From: Paralithodes platypus
Lineage: Eukaryota > Arthropoda > Malacostraca > Decapoda > Lithodidae
Length of the DNA: 64,000 nucleotides
NCBI GenBank assembly: GCA_032716605.1
Contig: CM064569.1
Coordinates: forward strand, 14,928,847 to 14,992,846
Reading direction: 5' to 3'
Positions 24,209 to 35,574 of this stretch are shown piece by piece; within the stretch, counting starts at the first letter, position 1, and the number at the start of each line of letters is the position of its first letter. Both the position numbers and the translations under genes were made by a program. The notes under the pieces were generated by a model. That model saw only the letters and a list, made by a program, of their open reading frames with translations. It was not told the DNA's origin and made no database searches.

Positions 24209-24664
24209 GGGGGGATGGGCGTATATGAACGAAGGCGGTGCTGGTTGGGGGGAGGGGCGTCGACTGACTGGGGACAGAGGTGCATGGGGGCGGTTCGTTC
24301 GTGGCCACCCCTTCGGGGATCGCGGCGTCAGGCAATAGATAGATAGATAGAATATTATTATTTTATATTTCCTCCCTAGACCTCCATCAAGCTTAATATA
24401 ACACCCTCAAGATAAAGTAGTACATTTTTCGATAGAAAAATATCCCGGTCGAAGGCCGGTTCCTCTTAAATTAGAGGCTCGCTTTCGCTCGCCAGGAACA
24501 AAAATTACACCTAAATAACACGAAAAGTCTTAATATTTGACAAAGAAATGGGGCGAATGGTCTTAAATCGCCAAACTAATGGGCCGAACGTCGTATAATC
24601 TGAAAACTAATGGGGCTAAGCATGAGGAAGAAGGGAACCAGAAAAACGACCCATCCCCCCTTAA
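24205..24664 (-). mobile_element. MITE family A copy with GC-rich internal insert
   Basis: TTAA at 24205-24208 and 24661-24664. Ends GGGGGGATGGGCGTAT and ACGACCCATCCCCCC. The cassette hairpin reads CCCGGTCGAAGGCCGG, a change that keeps pairing through a G-T wobble. About 105 bp of very GC-rich DNA (24229-24335) not found in other copies sits near its left end. Confidence 0.88.
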
Positions 24665-24790
24665 CCCATTCAGTTTACGATTCTGCTGTGTTCTATCTTA
24701 TTTTCGTTAACCAGTGTATTTAGTATAAGAAGGACCCCTAGGGAACAAAGGTATACAATGTGTCTCAATTAACCCCTTGACTCCTACGGC
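24661..24790. mobile_element. MITE family D, left half
   Basis: TTAACCCATTCAGTTTACG shares its TTAA with the family A element. An internal CAATTAACCCCTTGACTCC is the family's central segment; the right half is missing. Confidence 0.55.
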
Positions 24791-24820
24791 TAACCAAGTA
24801 TTGCCAATCACTGAACAAAC

Positions 24821-25036
24821 TATACTCCGTTTCACTTTATCTGACGGTAAATTGAATCCCTTTGCAGCTAATTTCTCGATACTTAATGGAAAAATATGAA
24901 ACCACTATGTGTCTGCATCATAATAAGACCAAGTTACATAATTAGCACCATATTTCACTACTAAATCTTCGAACTAACGGAAAAATCTTGATGGGAACTT
25001 TGCAATTTACCGTCAGTTGAAAAGAAACAGGGTATA
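24821..25036. mobile_element. MITE family F copy, complete
   Basis: TATACTCCGTTTCACTT at the left and AAAAGAAACAGGGTATA at the right, with TCTGACGGTAAATTG and CAATTTACCGTCAG just inside. 216 bp; the reference copy for the split copies elsewhere. Confidence 0.88.
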
Positions 25037-25039
25037 GTC

Positions 25040-25104
25040 AATTTATCTTCCGGTACTCCTAAATCCTCCCCATTGCCCTCTAACCTCCCCTTTCTTCCCT
25101 GCTA
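25040..25104. repeat. CT-rich satellite, left remnant
   Basis: TACTCCTAAATCCTCCCC and CTCTAACCTCCCCTTT resemble the 49-bp array on the other side of the LINE (26666-27550), so the LINE appears to sit inside the array. Confidence 0.65.
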
Positions 25105-26665
25105 CCGATATTAAAAATAGGAAGCAAATCCCTACCCAGTAACTATCGTCCAATTAGCTTAACCTCAATTGTATGTAAAATGTTAGAAACGGTCATAAGA
25201 GACAGACTCGTAAATCACTTAGAGGCAAATAACTTACTTAAAGATACTCAACACGGCTTTCGTAAAAAACGTTCCTGTTTAACAAACCTCTTAGACTTCT
25301 TCCACGATATCCTTAACCTCTACGATGAGAGTAAAGCTGTAGATATTATATACCTTGATTTTCAAAAGGCCTTTGACAAAGTTCCCCACAAACGTTTACT
25401 GCTAAAACTAAAAGCGCATGGAATACAAGACGGTGTGTTGAAATGGATAGAAAATTGGCTCAGCGACAGAAAGCAAAGAGTAGTCATAAACGGTAAGGCA
25501 TCTAAATGGACCAATGTAAGTAGCGGGGAACCCCAGGGATCGGTACTAGGACCAATTATCTTTCTAATTTACATCAACGACATAGATGAGGGTCTCACCT
25601 GTACAATCTCAAAATTTGCTGACGATACAAAAATTGCAAATAGCGTACTCTCAAAAGAACAAGTTGACGATATGCAACACAATCTAGATAAATTGTCATG
25701 TTGGGCCCAAATTTGGCAAATGAGTTTCAATGCGGATAAATGTAAAGTACTACATATCGGATACCTAAATGAGAAAGCAAACTATTCGATGAATGGCACT
25801 CAGCTTAAGAATGTAAACAGAGAAACCGATCTGGGAGTAACAATATCGAGTAACCTAAAACCGAGTCAACAATGTTCAGAAGTTGTTAAGAAGGCAAACA
25901 AAATAATTGGCTTTATAGGCAGGTCATTTGAGCATAAATCCAAAGAAGTTATCCTAACCCTTTACAATTCCTTAGTCCGCCCTCTTCTGGAATATTGCGT
26001 TCAATCCTGGTGCCCTTATTACCAAAAAGATATAAACAAGCTAGAACGAGTTCAACGTAGAGTTACCAAAATGATACCTAGCCTAAAGAACAAACCATAC
26101 GAAGAGCGTCTTAGAGAATTAAATCTATTTCCTTTAACCCAGCGCAGATTAAGAGGTGACTTAATTCAAGTGTTCAAAATCATCAAAGGCATCGACAATA
26201 TGAACTGTAGTAAGTACTTCACTATCGACCAATCTAATTACACGCGGGGAAACGGTTGCAAAATTATTGGTAAATCTTTTAACTCACACGAATCTAAGAA
26301 TTTCTTCTTCAATCGAGTTGTCAACTTGTGGAATGGGCTTCCCCGAGACGTTATAGACTGCAGCACCGTTGATTCATTTAAACTCCGCTTAGACAAATAT
26401 CTCGCATCAAACCCGCGACTGACTGCGTTTGTAAATGAATAACTTTATTTTATCCCCCCCTCAGTTACTAACCCCTCTGTCCCCTACTAACTTCCTACTC
26501 CTGCCACGGACATTAGTTCTAGGGCAGTAGTTCCCTTTCCAATGTTCCCTTACCCACTCTAAACCACTGTTTGGACACTTGATCCTCAGTGTTTTGGAGG
26601 ACAAGCAGCCTAGAAGGGTCACTAGACCTGTTGTTGCTTGATTTCCTTTGTACTCCTTTGTACTC
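25105..26665 (+). CDS. LINE (CR1-like family 1) reverse transcriptase, 5'-truncated, frame intact
   Basis: The frame is open from about 25105 to the stop at 26442, with an internal ATG at 25180 (420 codons). Upstream of that ATG it reads NYRPISLTSIVCKMLE, the start of the RT fingers, so the ATG is not a true start and the element has lost its 5' part including the endonuclease. Counting from the ATG, motif A is YLDFQKAFDKVPHK (residues 58-71, Asp60 and Asp66), motif B SSGEPQGSVLGP (115-124 region) and motif C SKFADDTK (144-151). The C-terminus has CPYYQKDINKLERVQRR and NLWNGLPRDVID. The usual SSGVPQGS Val is Glu here; the sister copy at 12613 keeps Val. The 3' region to about 26665 ends in CCTTTGTACTCC repeats. 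RT would copy LINE RNA into DNA in the nucleus. The copy is probably inactive. Confidence 0.9.
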
Positions 26666-27550
26666 CCTAATCCTGCTAAATCCTCTCCACTACTCCTCTA
26701 ACCTCCCCTGTACCCCCTGCTCCTCCCCACTACTCCACTAACCTCCCTTGTACTCCCTGCTCCTCTCCACTCCTCCCTGCTACTCCTTAATCCTACTAAA
26801 TCCCCCCCACTACTCATCTAACCTCCCCTGTACCCCCTGCTCCTCTCCACTCCTCCCAATACTCCACTAACCTTCCCTGTACCCCCTGCTCCTCTCCACT
26901 CCTCCCACTAACCTTCCCTGTACCCCCTGCTCCTCTCCACTCCTCCCACTACTCATCTAACCTTCCCTGTACCCCCTGCTCCTCTCCACTCCTCCCACTA
27001 CTCCACTAACCTTCCCTGTAACCCCTGCTCCTCTCCACTCCTCCCACTACTCCACTAACCTTACCTGTACCCCCTGCTCCTCTCCACTCCTCCCACTACT
27101 CCACTAACCTTCCCTGTACCCCCTGCTCCTCTCCACTCCTCCCACTACTCCACTAACCTTCCCTGTAACCCCTGGTCCTCTCCACTCCTCCCACTAACCT
27201 TCCCTGTACCCCCTGCTCCTCTCCACTCCTCCACTAACCTTCCCTGTACCCCCTGCTCCTCTCCACTCCTTCCACTACTCCACTAACCTTCCCTGTACCC
27301 CTTGCTCCTCTCCACTCCTCCACTAACCTTCCTTGTACCCCCTGCTCCTCTCCACTACTCCACTAACCTTCCCTGTACCCCCTGCTCCTCTCCACTCCTC
27401 CCACTATTCCACTAACCTTCCCTGTACCCCCTGCTCCTCTCCACCATCCCCACTACTCCACTAACCTTCCCTGTACCCCCTGCTCCTCTCCACTCCTCCC
27501 ACTACTCCACTAACCTTCCCTGTACCCCCTGCTCCTCTCCACTCCTCCTC
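26666..27550. repeat. CT-rich 49-bp satellite, about 19 units
   Basis: Unit contains CCCTGTACCCCCTGCTCC, TCTCCACTCCTCCCAC and TACTCCACTAACCTT; several units lack 9-15 bp. It begins directly after the LINE tail. Confidence 0.92.
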
Positions 27551-29450
27551 CACCATCCCCTCTGGCGGGTTGCCAACAACTGGGGTGGACTTACAGTATA
27601 ACGGGTTTGGTGGAGGCAACCAAGAGATGGACACTTCTCCCTCACTTAGACTCTTTATGATACTAATGATACTAAGTGGAGTTGGTAAAGTGGATTATGA
27701 AACGACTAAAAGGTGGTCACTTCTTCCTCACTTACTTGGTCTCTTTAATACTAAGTTGGATTGGCAAGGTAGATTGTGACAACACTTTTACGGTTGCATT
27801 CTTAACCTATTATTGCCCTTCGCAGCGCCTGTTACCTAACGAATATTGTGGGAATGAGTGGTGTTATAGAGATCAGATGGATTAACACTCCCATTTCGAA
27901 AGATAACGTTTTTTATTTATTTTACTTGTTTATGTATTTATTTATTAATTTTGTTTAGTTATTTTGTCCATTAACGGCGCTCTGAGGGTAAGAATTGTTT
28001 AAACATGCAAGCATTAGCATCAGTATGAATGCAAAACAAAGCCATGGCTGGAAGTTTGAGCTGGAGCGGTTTAGCACTAGTGTGTGTGGAAACAATTTCA
28101 AATGTTGCTTTACTTCATTGCAAGTAGATAGTAGTTTGCACGTTTTGTAATGAATGTACTGAACTAAACAATACTTTGTTTCGCCTGCGTTTTTTTTTTT
28201 TTTTTTTTTTTAAAGCACGTAACAGTTCCTTGTAGCTCCTCACAACTCGTCCCCCTATCCGTCTCTTTCTCACACAATTGGCCAGCCATTCTGTACCTTT
28301 CACAGTCTGTCACTCCCACAGTCTCTTCCTCACAACATGTCGCCAATGTGCATGTCACTCACTCCGTCTCTTTATTACTTACCTTGATTTATGTCATCAA
28401 GTTATTGTGTGCCATCAACACTCAGGTAGTCAATTACTGTGTTTTTTGTTTGTTTTTTTTTTTTTTAAGAGGCAATGAATAGAGGAAGGAAAACAATGAC
28501 AACATAATTATAACAGACAGGTCCATGTGCCTAAAGGCATCCTTCATTTATAAACTATTTGTAACACTTTTATTTTACTGTTGTGGGGTGTAAAATTGTG
28601 GAAAGCAATTCCAAGAAAGTTATTTCCAGAGAGTAGAACCTTTGGGGATAAATTAATGTTGATAAGCAGAAGTTCTACATTGTTGAGAAGAGAGTGTGAA
28701 TTCATGGTCATTTCCAGCTGCCCTAGTTCTGCGGAGAAAGGTGCAGACAGATGATACAATTGAAGCAAGTTCCTCAGAACATTTACCGTGAAAATATATG
28801 TACAGTAATGCAAGGGAGGCAACATTTATTTGTATGAATAATGAAGGAAGATCCTGCGTCTTCATTTATCTCGTCAAACAGTCAGTTTCTCCTTCAGTCA
28901 GTTCGTCACCATTTCCTTACTAAATTTGTTGGACTTGGTTGTTTGTTCATTACGTCACTCTTTACCTGCCCACCACTCACTTTAATCCTCCATTCACTGT
29001 TCATCACCAAGGTCATGCTTATTCCCTTACTGTAACTCACTTAGGGCCATATTGGCGTATACTTATTAATGTTTGCTTACTTATTCATAGATATTATTTT
29101 GTTCACAGCTATTCAAGGTTTACTATGTACTTGATATTCTTCCACTCATTATGTTACCAATGTATTATACTACTCGTTTAATATATTGAGCATTCACTAG
29201 TTTCATTCTTAAGTCAGTAACCTACTTCAAGTGACTGAAGTGACTTATGTATGATTCACTTAGCTCACTTATTAATTTAATCGTATAGCCATTGATTCAT
29301 TGTGTCTATTAAACCCTATCTAAAATGTGAAATCTCTCTCTCTCTCTCACACACACACGTACACACATAACTACTCCAAGGCGTTCTAGATCGTGATAGC
29401 CTGAGTCTAGGTCACTGTGAACCAGCAGTGTCTTTGCTAGTAACAGAGCC
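27551..29450. other. unassigned region with poly-T tracts
   Basis: No gene is seen. A 75-bp block containing CCTCACTTA, GTCTCTTTAATACTAA and AAGGTAGATTGTGA is an imperfect second copy of 27636-27705. Long poly-T runs at 28188-28211 and about 28450-28466 could be reverse-strand retroposon tails, but no SINE body is recognised beside them. A CT/CA microsatellite lies at 29333-29357. Confidence 0.45.
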
Positions 29451-30888
29451 TATACTCTGTTTCATATCATCTGACTTTAAATTGAATCCCTTGAAAGCTA
29501 ATTTATCGATACTTAATGGATAAATATGAAACCACCATGTCTCTGCCTCATATTAAGACCAAGTTTATATAATCAACACCATTTTTCACTACAAAATCTT
29601 CAAAATATCCGAAAAATCTTAAGAACATAAGAACATAAGAAAATGGGAGTCTGCAAAAAGCCGATCGGCCCATACAAGGCAGATCCCTGTCACACCCAAC
29701 CACAATTACAAGGCCCAATTATAGACCCATCTCACTAATACCTTGAGTACTGACCCCACCAAAACGGTCAGAGATTAACACAAGATTACGGGGGTCTGCT
29801 GAGCGCCGATTGGCCCACACCTGGTAGATCCCCCTCACACCCAACCCATCTCGTCCATATGCCTATCTAATTTTATCTTAAAGCTCCCCATCGTTCTTGA
29901 TCCCACTATATCACTTGGTAGCCTATTCCACCCATCTACAACTCTGTTACCAAACCAATATTTGCCTATATCTTTTCTGAAACGAAATTGATCTAATTTG
30001 AAACCATTTGTACGAGTTATTTCGCTATCACTGAGCTTTAGTACATTTTTCATGTCTCCTTTATTAATTCCACTAACCCACTTGAATACCTCTATCATGT
30101 CACCTCAAACTCTGCGTCTCTCTATCGAATGTAAGCCTAATTTCTTCAACCTTTCTTCATACGGAAGATTTCTAATATTATGGATCATTTTTTTCATTCT
30201 ACGTTGTACTCTCTCCAATGAATCTATGTCCATTCTGTAATAAGGACACCAAAATTGAACAGCATAATCCATATGGGGTCTCACTAATGACAAGTAAAGT
30301 TTTAAGATAACATCAGCAGTTCTGTTACTCACACTCCTAGATATGAACCCGAGAATCCTGTTTGCCTTGTTACGAACGCTTATACATTGTTTTCTAGGCT
30401 TCAAATCATTGCTAACAAACACACCTAGATCTTTCTCACAGTCTGAGTTTTCTAATTCCATATTAGCTAGTTTATATTTAAAATTTGTATGCATCTTCCC
30501 TATCTTTAATACCTTGCATTTGTCAATGTTAAACTTCGTCTGCCATTTTACTGACCATTCGTGTAAGGTATCTAGATCCCTTTGCAGACACTCTATATCT
30601 CTAACTGAATCAATTTGTCTCCCCATTTTGGTATCGTCTGCAAATTTACTTATCCTACTAGTTATACCTAAATCAAGGTAATTTATGTATATAATAAACA
30701 ACAGAGGACCTAATACAGATCCCTGGGGGACACCACTCTTGACTGATCCCCATTCTGACTTAGTGTCATTTATGCTGACTCTCTGCTTCCTACCAATTAG
30801 CCATGACCTAATCCATCCTAACAACGCCCCACCTATTCCATTGATGGGAACTTTGCAATTTACCGTCAGTTGAAAAGTAACAAGCTAA
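29451..30888. mobile_element. MITE family F copy split by a LINE
   Basis: Left part TATACTCTGTTTCATATC to CCGAAAAATCTT (29451-29620); right part TGATGGGAACTTTGC and AATTTACCGTCAGTTG (30840-30888). Joined, these follow the intact copy at 24821-25036, where the sequence runs AAAAATCTTGATGGGAAC without interruption. Confidence 0.88.
29622..30839 (-). pseudogene. CR1-type LINE (family 2), 5'-truncated, one nonsense codon
   Basis: Minus-strand coding from 30839 to 29835. It starts in the RT at GIGGALLGWIRSW (with a small frame change before the first ATG at 30824), continues with motif B SGVPQGSVLGPLLF and motif C SKFADDTK, then LGVFVSNDLKPRKQC, NRTADVILKLYLSLVRPHMD and the C-terminal NRVVDGWNRLPSDIVGS. 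An AGA to TGA change at about 30100 stops the frame between RRRV and GDMIEVF; it continues in the same frame afterwards. The 3' tail (plus strand 29622-29645) is repeated AGAACATA, i.e. (TATGTTCT)n on the sense strand; 8-bp 3' microsatellites are typical of CR1 elements. Inserted in a family F MITE with little or no target duplication, as CR1 often does. Confidence 0.9.
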
Positions 30889-31309
30889 TGTCAGTGTAAG
30901 GGTAAAATGCAACAAGCTATCTAATGATATTTACGAGGCTTTGTGTACATTGTAAAAGTTGAACGCTTAATTTTAACAAAAATATACACATATGTAATTA
31001 GTTAAAATAGGACTTCAGACCCTATCAACCCTTCTGGATTATTAAACCAGCACACTGTAAGTCAAGTTAATTTTCAGGACTGGAGCCCCTTTTCGAGAAC
31101 CCCAGTCACTTGATATGCACATAAAAAGTGTTTTAATCATTTATGTGTTCAAATGTGCACATTTAAACGATGATATACTTTTTATGTGTATATTTTTCGT
31201 TACAATTTATCGTTCAATTTTGTAAAGTGCAGCTAATCGGTCTCTCATACTTAACAGTGAGCTAAGATATAACAGCTGAAAGTCATTCCTTGCCAAACAT
31301 TCTTTGGAG
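30889..31309. other. unassigned AT-rich stretch
   Basis: No repeat, gene or MITE recognised. Confidence 0.4.
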
Positions 31310-31312
31310 TAA

Positions 31313-31523
31313 AGCCGGTATCACACGAGAGCTTTTATACTCAACATTCGATGAGCAACATTTTGTTGGCAACAGTTCTGGAATTATTTGCACTGGTATC
31401 GGAAACTAAACTGATAGTAGATGAATTTAGGCAACCGAAATATCCTAAATGTCTACCTCATAAGCTGCCACACCAGTGTTGAGGATAAATGTTGAGGGAA
31501 AAATAACTCGTGTGATACCGGCT
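31313..31523. mobile_element. MITE family E copy, complete
   Basis: AGCCGGTATCACACGAG at the left and CTCGTGTGATACCGGCT at the right, flanked by TAA (31310-31312 and 31524-31526). 211 bp. A 3-bp TAA duplication with such ends suggests the PIF/Harbinger group. Confidence 0.85.
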
Positions 31524-31526
31524 TAA

Positions 31527-32205
31527 TGGTTGCCAAGAGCCCGAGAGAGACTTCCCCCAATAAGCAACATTAAAAAAAATGACCTGGAATTTAGTGCAAC
31601 TACTGAGAATGAAAGTGGTTTGCTTTACCAATCGCTAAAAAATACGACATTGATAAATCAAGTCAGATTCTCTTTGGTGTTGGTCAAGCTGTATACAATC
31701 TTCATGTCTGTGATGTGATTATGATAATTGGTTAATCAAATGATAACTAGCTATTCTAAGTAGGCTAGTCAATGATATAGTATGATAGCCACTAATAATG
31801 TGTTAATAAGATAAACATTATACACAGTATTACTTCGTCCATAACTTTGCACTCGAGATAAATATAAATGTATCAATGGAGTTGTAAATTATCGATGTAA
31901 TACAACCCCTTTGTTTTGTGAATATATTGTGTGAGTCAGTAAATAACTGTATGAATAGTTAGTCAGTAGGTCATTCAGCTACCAATTTGTTAGCAGTGTG
32001 TTATAAATGTATATAAATCCAGTTATCTTTTTATCCGCTAATATAGTTGATGTTTTTATTTTAGTTATTTTGTTTTGAAGTCAGCCATATCAAAGGATAT
32101 GTAGTGTACTATTATAGTTCTTCAACAAGTCATCCATACCTCTTCAAATCCTTAAAACAGACACTGTATTTGATCATTCTGAAGCTCCTCCAATCCAGCC
32201 AGAGT
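31527..32205. other. unassigned AT-rich stretch
   Basis: Short open frames only; none has a recognisable domain. No tandem repeat. Confidence 0.4.
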
Positions 32206-32280
32206 TTAAAGGGGGTGACCGGCATTTTGTCTATCCTTTTCTCTCTTTCTCCGGGTTGTATTCATTCAGCCCCATCCACC
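32206..32280 (+). mobile_element. MITE family B, left-end fragment
   Basis: TTAAAGGGGGTGACCGG, then CTTTTCTCTCTTTCTCCGGG and ATTCATTCAGCCCCAT, as in the copies at 7281 and 56072. The cassette and right arm are absent. Confidence 0.7.
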
Positions 32281-32432
32281 CATCTCCCTTCTTCACTCAT
32301 ATATTTGCTCACTCATCCACGTCAGCTAATACTTCACCTCATTATAATTATCTACTAACAAACAAACACTCATTCCCCATCTACCCCTTTCCACTGTTAT
32401 CCATATCCACTTCCTCCCCTTCCACCCATTAT

Positions 32433-32646
32433 TTAACCCCTTCTGGACCAGCGTCGTCTTTTCTATTTGTTCTAGCTACATTTAGACGATTTTATGAAGC
32501 TTAGGAAAGATATATGTTAGCTAGAATAATGAATTGAGATAGTCTGCAGCATTTTAATTAGGAGATGTCCTTCCTAAGCTTCATAAAATCGTCTAAATGT
32601 AGCTAAGATAACAACAAAAAGACGTTATCGGTACAGAAGAGGTTGA
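32433..32646. mobile_element. MITE family D copy, complete
   Basis: TTAACCCCTTCTGGACCAG and CGGTACAGAAGAGGTTGA. Inner arms are unusually well matched: TAGACGATTTTATGAAGCTT and AAGCTTCATAAAATCGTCTA. Confidence 0.87.
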
Positions 32647-32702
32647 CCATTCCCCATTCACCCACCTATACTTTGTCCTTTACCAGCTGACGGTAAATTG
32701 CC

Positions 32703-33873
32703 ATAAGAACATAAGAACATAAGAAAATGGGAGTCTGCAGAAAGCCGATTGGCCTAAGCAAGGCAGATCCCTGTCCCACACAACCCCAGTTCAATTACAA
32801 AGCCCAATTATAGGCTCAACACTCTAATACCCTGAGGATCATCTTACCAAAACGGTTAGAGATTAACGCAGGATTATGGGGGTATGCAGAGTGCTGATTG
32901 GCCCAACCCGGCTGATCCCCCTTCACACCCAACCCTTCTCGTCCATATGCTTATCCAATTTTATCTTAAAGCTCCCTACCGTTTTAGACCCCACTATAGC
33001 ACTTGGTAGTCCATTCCACCCATCTACAACTCTGTTACCAAACCAATATTTGCCTATATCTTTTCTGAAACGAAATTTATCTAATTTGAAACCATTGGTA
33101 CGAGTTCTTTCGCTATCACTGAGCTTTAGTACATTTGTCATGTCCCCTTTGTTAATCCCACTAACCCACTTGAACACCTCTATCATATCCCCTCTAACTC
33201 TGCGTCTCTCTAACGAATGTAAACCTAATTTCTTCAACCTTTCTTCATACGAAATTTCTAATATTATGGATCATTTTTGTCATTCTACGCTGTACTCTCT
33301 CCAATGAATCTATGTCCATTCTGTAATAAGGACACCAAAATTGGACAGCATAATCCATATGGGGTCTCACTAATGACAAGTAAAGTTTTAAGATAACATC
33401 AGCAGTTCTGTTACTCACACTCCTAGAGATGAACCCGAGAATCCTGTTTGCCTTATTACGAACGCTTATACACTGTTTTCTAGGCTTCAAATCATTGCTA
33501 ACAAACACACCTAGATCTTTCTCACAGTCTGAATTTTCTAATTCTAAAATTTGTATGCATCTTCCCTATCTTTAATACCTTGCATTTGTCAATGTTAAAC
33601 TTCATCTGCCAATTTACTGACCATTCGTGTAAGGTATCTAGATCCCTTTGGAGGCACTCTATATCGCTATCTGAATCAATTGATCTCCCCATTTTAGTAT
33701 CGTCTGCGAATTTACTTATCCTACTAGTTATACCTAAATCTAGGTCATTTATGTATATAAGAAACAACAGGGGACCTAATACCGATCCCTGGGGGACACC
33801 ACTTTTGACTGCTCCCCACTCTGACTTGGTACCATTTATGCTGACTCTCTGTTTCCTACCAATTAGCCATGAC
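32703..33873 (-). pseudogene. CR1-type LINE (family 2), second copy with frameshifts
   Basis: Minus-strand sister of 29622-30839. Frames run 33873 to about 33522 (motif B region SGVPQGSVLGPLLFLIYIND and SKFADDTKMGR), 33508 to 33245 (LRP-type middle, NRTADVILKLYLSLV) and 33237 to 32923 (NRVVDGWNGLPSAIVGS), separated by small deletions at about 33515 and 33240. The nonsense codon of the sister copy is absent here (RRRVRGDMIEVF). The 3' tail at 32703-32722 is ATAAGAAC repeated. It lies directly after CTGACGGTAAATTGC, the left-end motif of family F, so it may also have entered a MITE of that family. Confidence 0.88.
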
Positions 33874-33910
33874 CATCATGTCATAGCCATGTCATCAACT
33901 TGGTTACTAA

Positions 33911-34121
33911 AGCCGGTATCACACGAGCGCTTCTTCCCTCAACATTTATCCTCAACACTGGTCTGACAGCTTATGAGGTCAACATATATAATAGTTCTGG
34001 CATATAAATTCATCTACCATCAGTCTAGTTTCCGAAACTCGTGCAAACTATTCCAGAAATGTTGCCAGTAAAATATTGATCATCGAATGTTGACTATAAA
34101 GGCTCTCGTGTGATACCGGCT
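33911..34121. mobile_element. MITE family E copy, complete
   Basis: TAA at 33908-33910 and 34122-34124; same ends as 31313 with the interior in opposite orientation (CTCAACATTTATCCTCAAC is near the left). Confidence 0.85.
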
Positions 34122-34177
34122 TAAGCTATTACAATGGTTTTGTAGTTAAATATGTTGATAAGGATGAACATGTGGTA

Positions 34178-34532
34178 TTAAGGGGAGATGGGTCGTTTTT
34201 CTGGTCCCCCTTCTTCCACATGTTTAGCCCCATTGGTTTTCAGATTATAAGACGTTCGGCCCAGTAGTTTGGCGATTTTAAGACCTTTTGCCCCATGTCT
34301 TTGTCAATATTAATATTTTTCGTGTCATTTAGGAGTCGATTTTTTCCTGGCGAATAATAGCGAGCCTGTAATTTAAGAAGAACGGGACATTTTTCTATCA
34401 AAAATGTACAAATTTATCATGAAGGAGGGTCTTGGGCAAGTGCATTTAAGTTTGATGGAGGTCTAAGGAGGAAACTAATAAAACAATAAAGATACATAAA
34501 TGAGCAAATAAATACGACCCATCTCCCCTTAA
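34178..34532 (+). mobile_element. MITE family A copy, GGGGAGAT subtype, complete
   Basis: TTAA at 34178-34181 and 34529-34532. Ends GGGGAGATGGGTCGTTTTT and ACGACCCATCTCCCC are a perfect inverted pair over 15 bases. The GC stem of the cassette is lost but CATTTTTCTATCAAAAATG remains. Confidence 0.9.
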
Positions 34533-34594
34533 TATAGTGCTGAGATGTACCGTATTATTTAAACTAAATCCATTAAATATTGATAATCAGCGAC

Positions 34595-34637
34595 CAAGAT
34601 ATGTATTTGACCGTCAGCTAAAATAAAACAGACTAGT
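34595..34637. mobile_element. MITE family F, right-end fragment
   Basis: TATTTGACCGTCAGCTAAAA and AACAGACTAGT match the family F right end. Confidence 0.55.
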
Positions 34638-34669
34638 CTTCCGGTATAAGTCCACACATCCACATTCAC

Positions 34670-34727
34670 AGGGATCTGCCTTGTGTGGGCCAGTCGGCTT
34701 TCTGCAGACTCCCATTTTCTTATGTTA
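34670..34727 (+). mobile_element. CR1-type LINE family 2, 3'-end fragment
   Basis: GGGATCTGCCTTGTGTGGGC, GGCTTTCTGCAGACTCCC and ATTTTCTTATGTT correspond to the sense 3' end of the LINEs at 29622 and 32703. Confidence 0.8.
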
Positions 34728-35574
34728 ATTTGTTCTTTTACCCATTCCTCTCATCCATATACTTATATACTTAAATACCGTACTCACACATTTCTTATAC
34801 TCACTCACCTCACTAATCTCTCTCTCTCACATACACACACACACACACACTCACTCACCCATCACGCCTACACAGCCAATCAGACACGCAATCACTGCAC
34901 TAGTTTTTGTAGGCAATGGTGACTCTGAGTGTGTGTGTGTGTGTGTGTGTGTTCCAAGAGCTGCACTTGTCCTTTAGATATCGTGTTCATATCTTCCATT
35001 TACTTAGCATACATGTACGGTTACATGTAGTATACATGTACGGTTACATGTTGTATACATGTACGGTTACATGTAGTATACATGTACGTACAGGTTACAC
35101 AACAGCTAGGAAGTCATACGGGTGTAAACGAATACTTAAAATAATAACTAAACTACTGTATAGTTACACAGAGTTTCACAAATACTCAGACCACACATAC
35201 CCTGTGGTCCTTACTAGGTGGTCCGGTCTTAATTCCACTAGAGACAGGGACAGTTTATAGTAGATGAATATGAAAACAAAGTAGAAGGCTCTCTCCCCAT
35301 CCCCCGCTCCCTCCGGCTACAAAGCCGTACCGGAATATAGAATGAAATGTAACCTTATGGGTCAGGAATAGCCCACAAGGAAAGTTGATATAATTATTGG
35401 TAGAAAGAAATTAGTCTGAAAGGGAAATTAACTTTCGTACCTACTGAGGAGAGAGAGAGAGCGCGCGCGTTTTGTTAAGCTATACAATGATAGTTACAGT
35501 AGGAATCCGTTAGTAGGGAGACTAGAATGTGTCAGTAAGGCTTAAGGTGTAGAGGTTCATTGGTAGCTAGGTAG
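34728..35574. repeat. microsatellites and a 23-bp tandem repeat
   Basis: (CA)n at about 34832-34850 and (GT)n at 34929-34951. ACATGTACGGTTACATGTAG is repeated about 3.5 times at 35009-35090, each unit containing the palindrome ACATGT. Otherwise unassigned. Confidence 0.75.

Noticed and set aside
28184..28212. Poly-T as the tail of a reverse-strand processed gene
   Set aside because: No coding or SINE similarity was found on the expected side, and no target duplication is visible.
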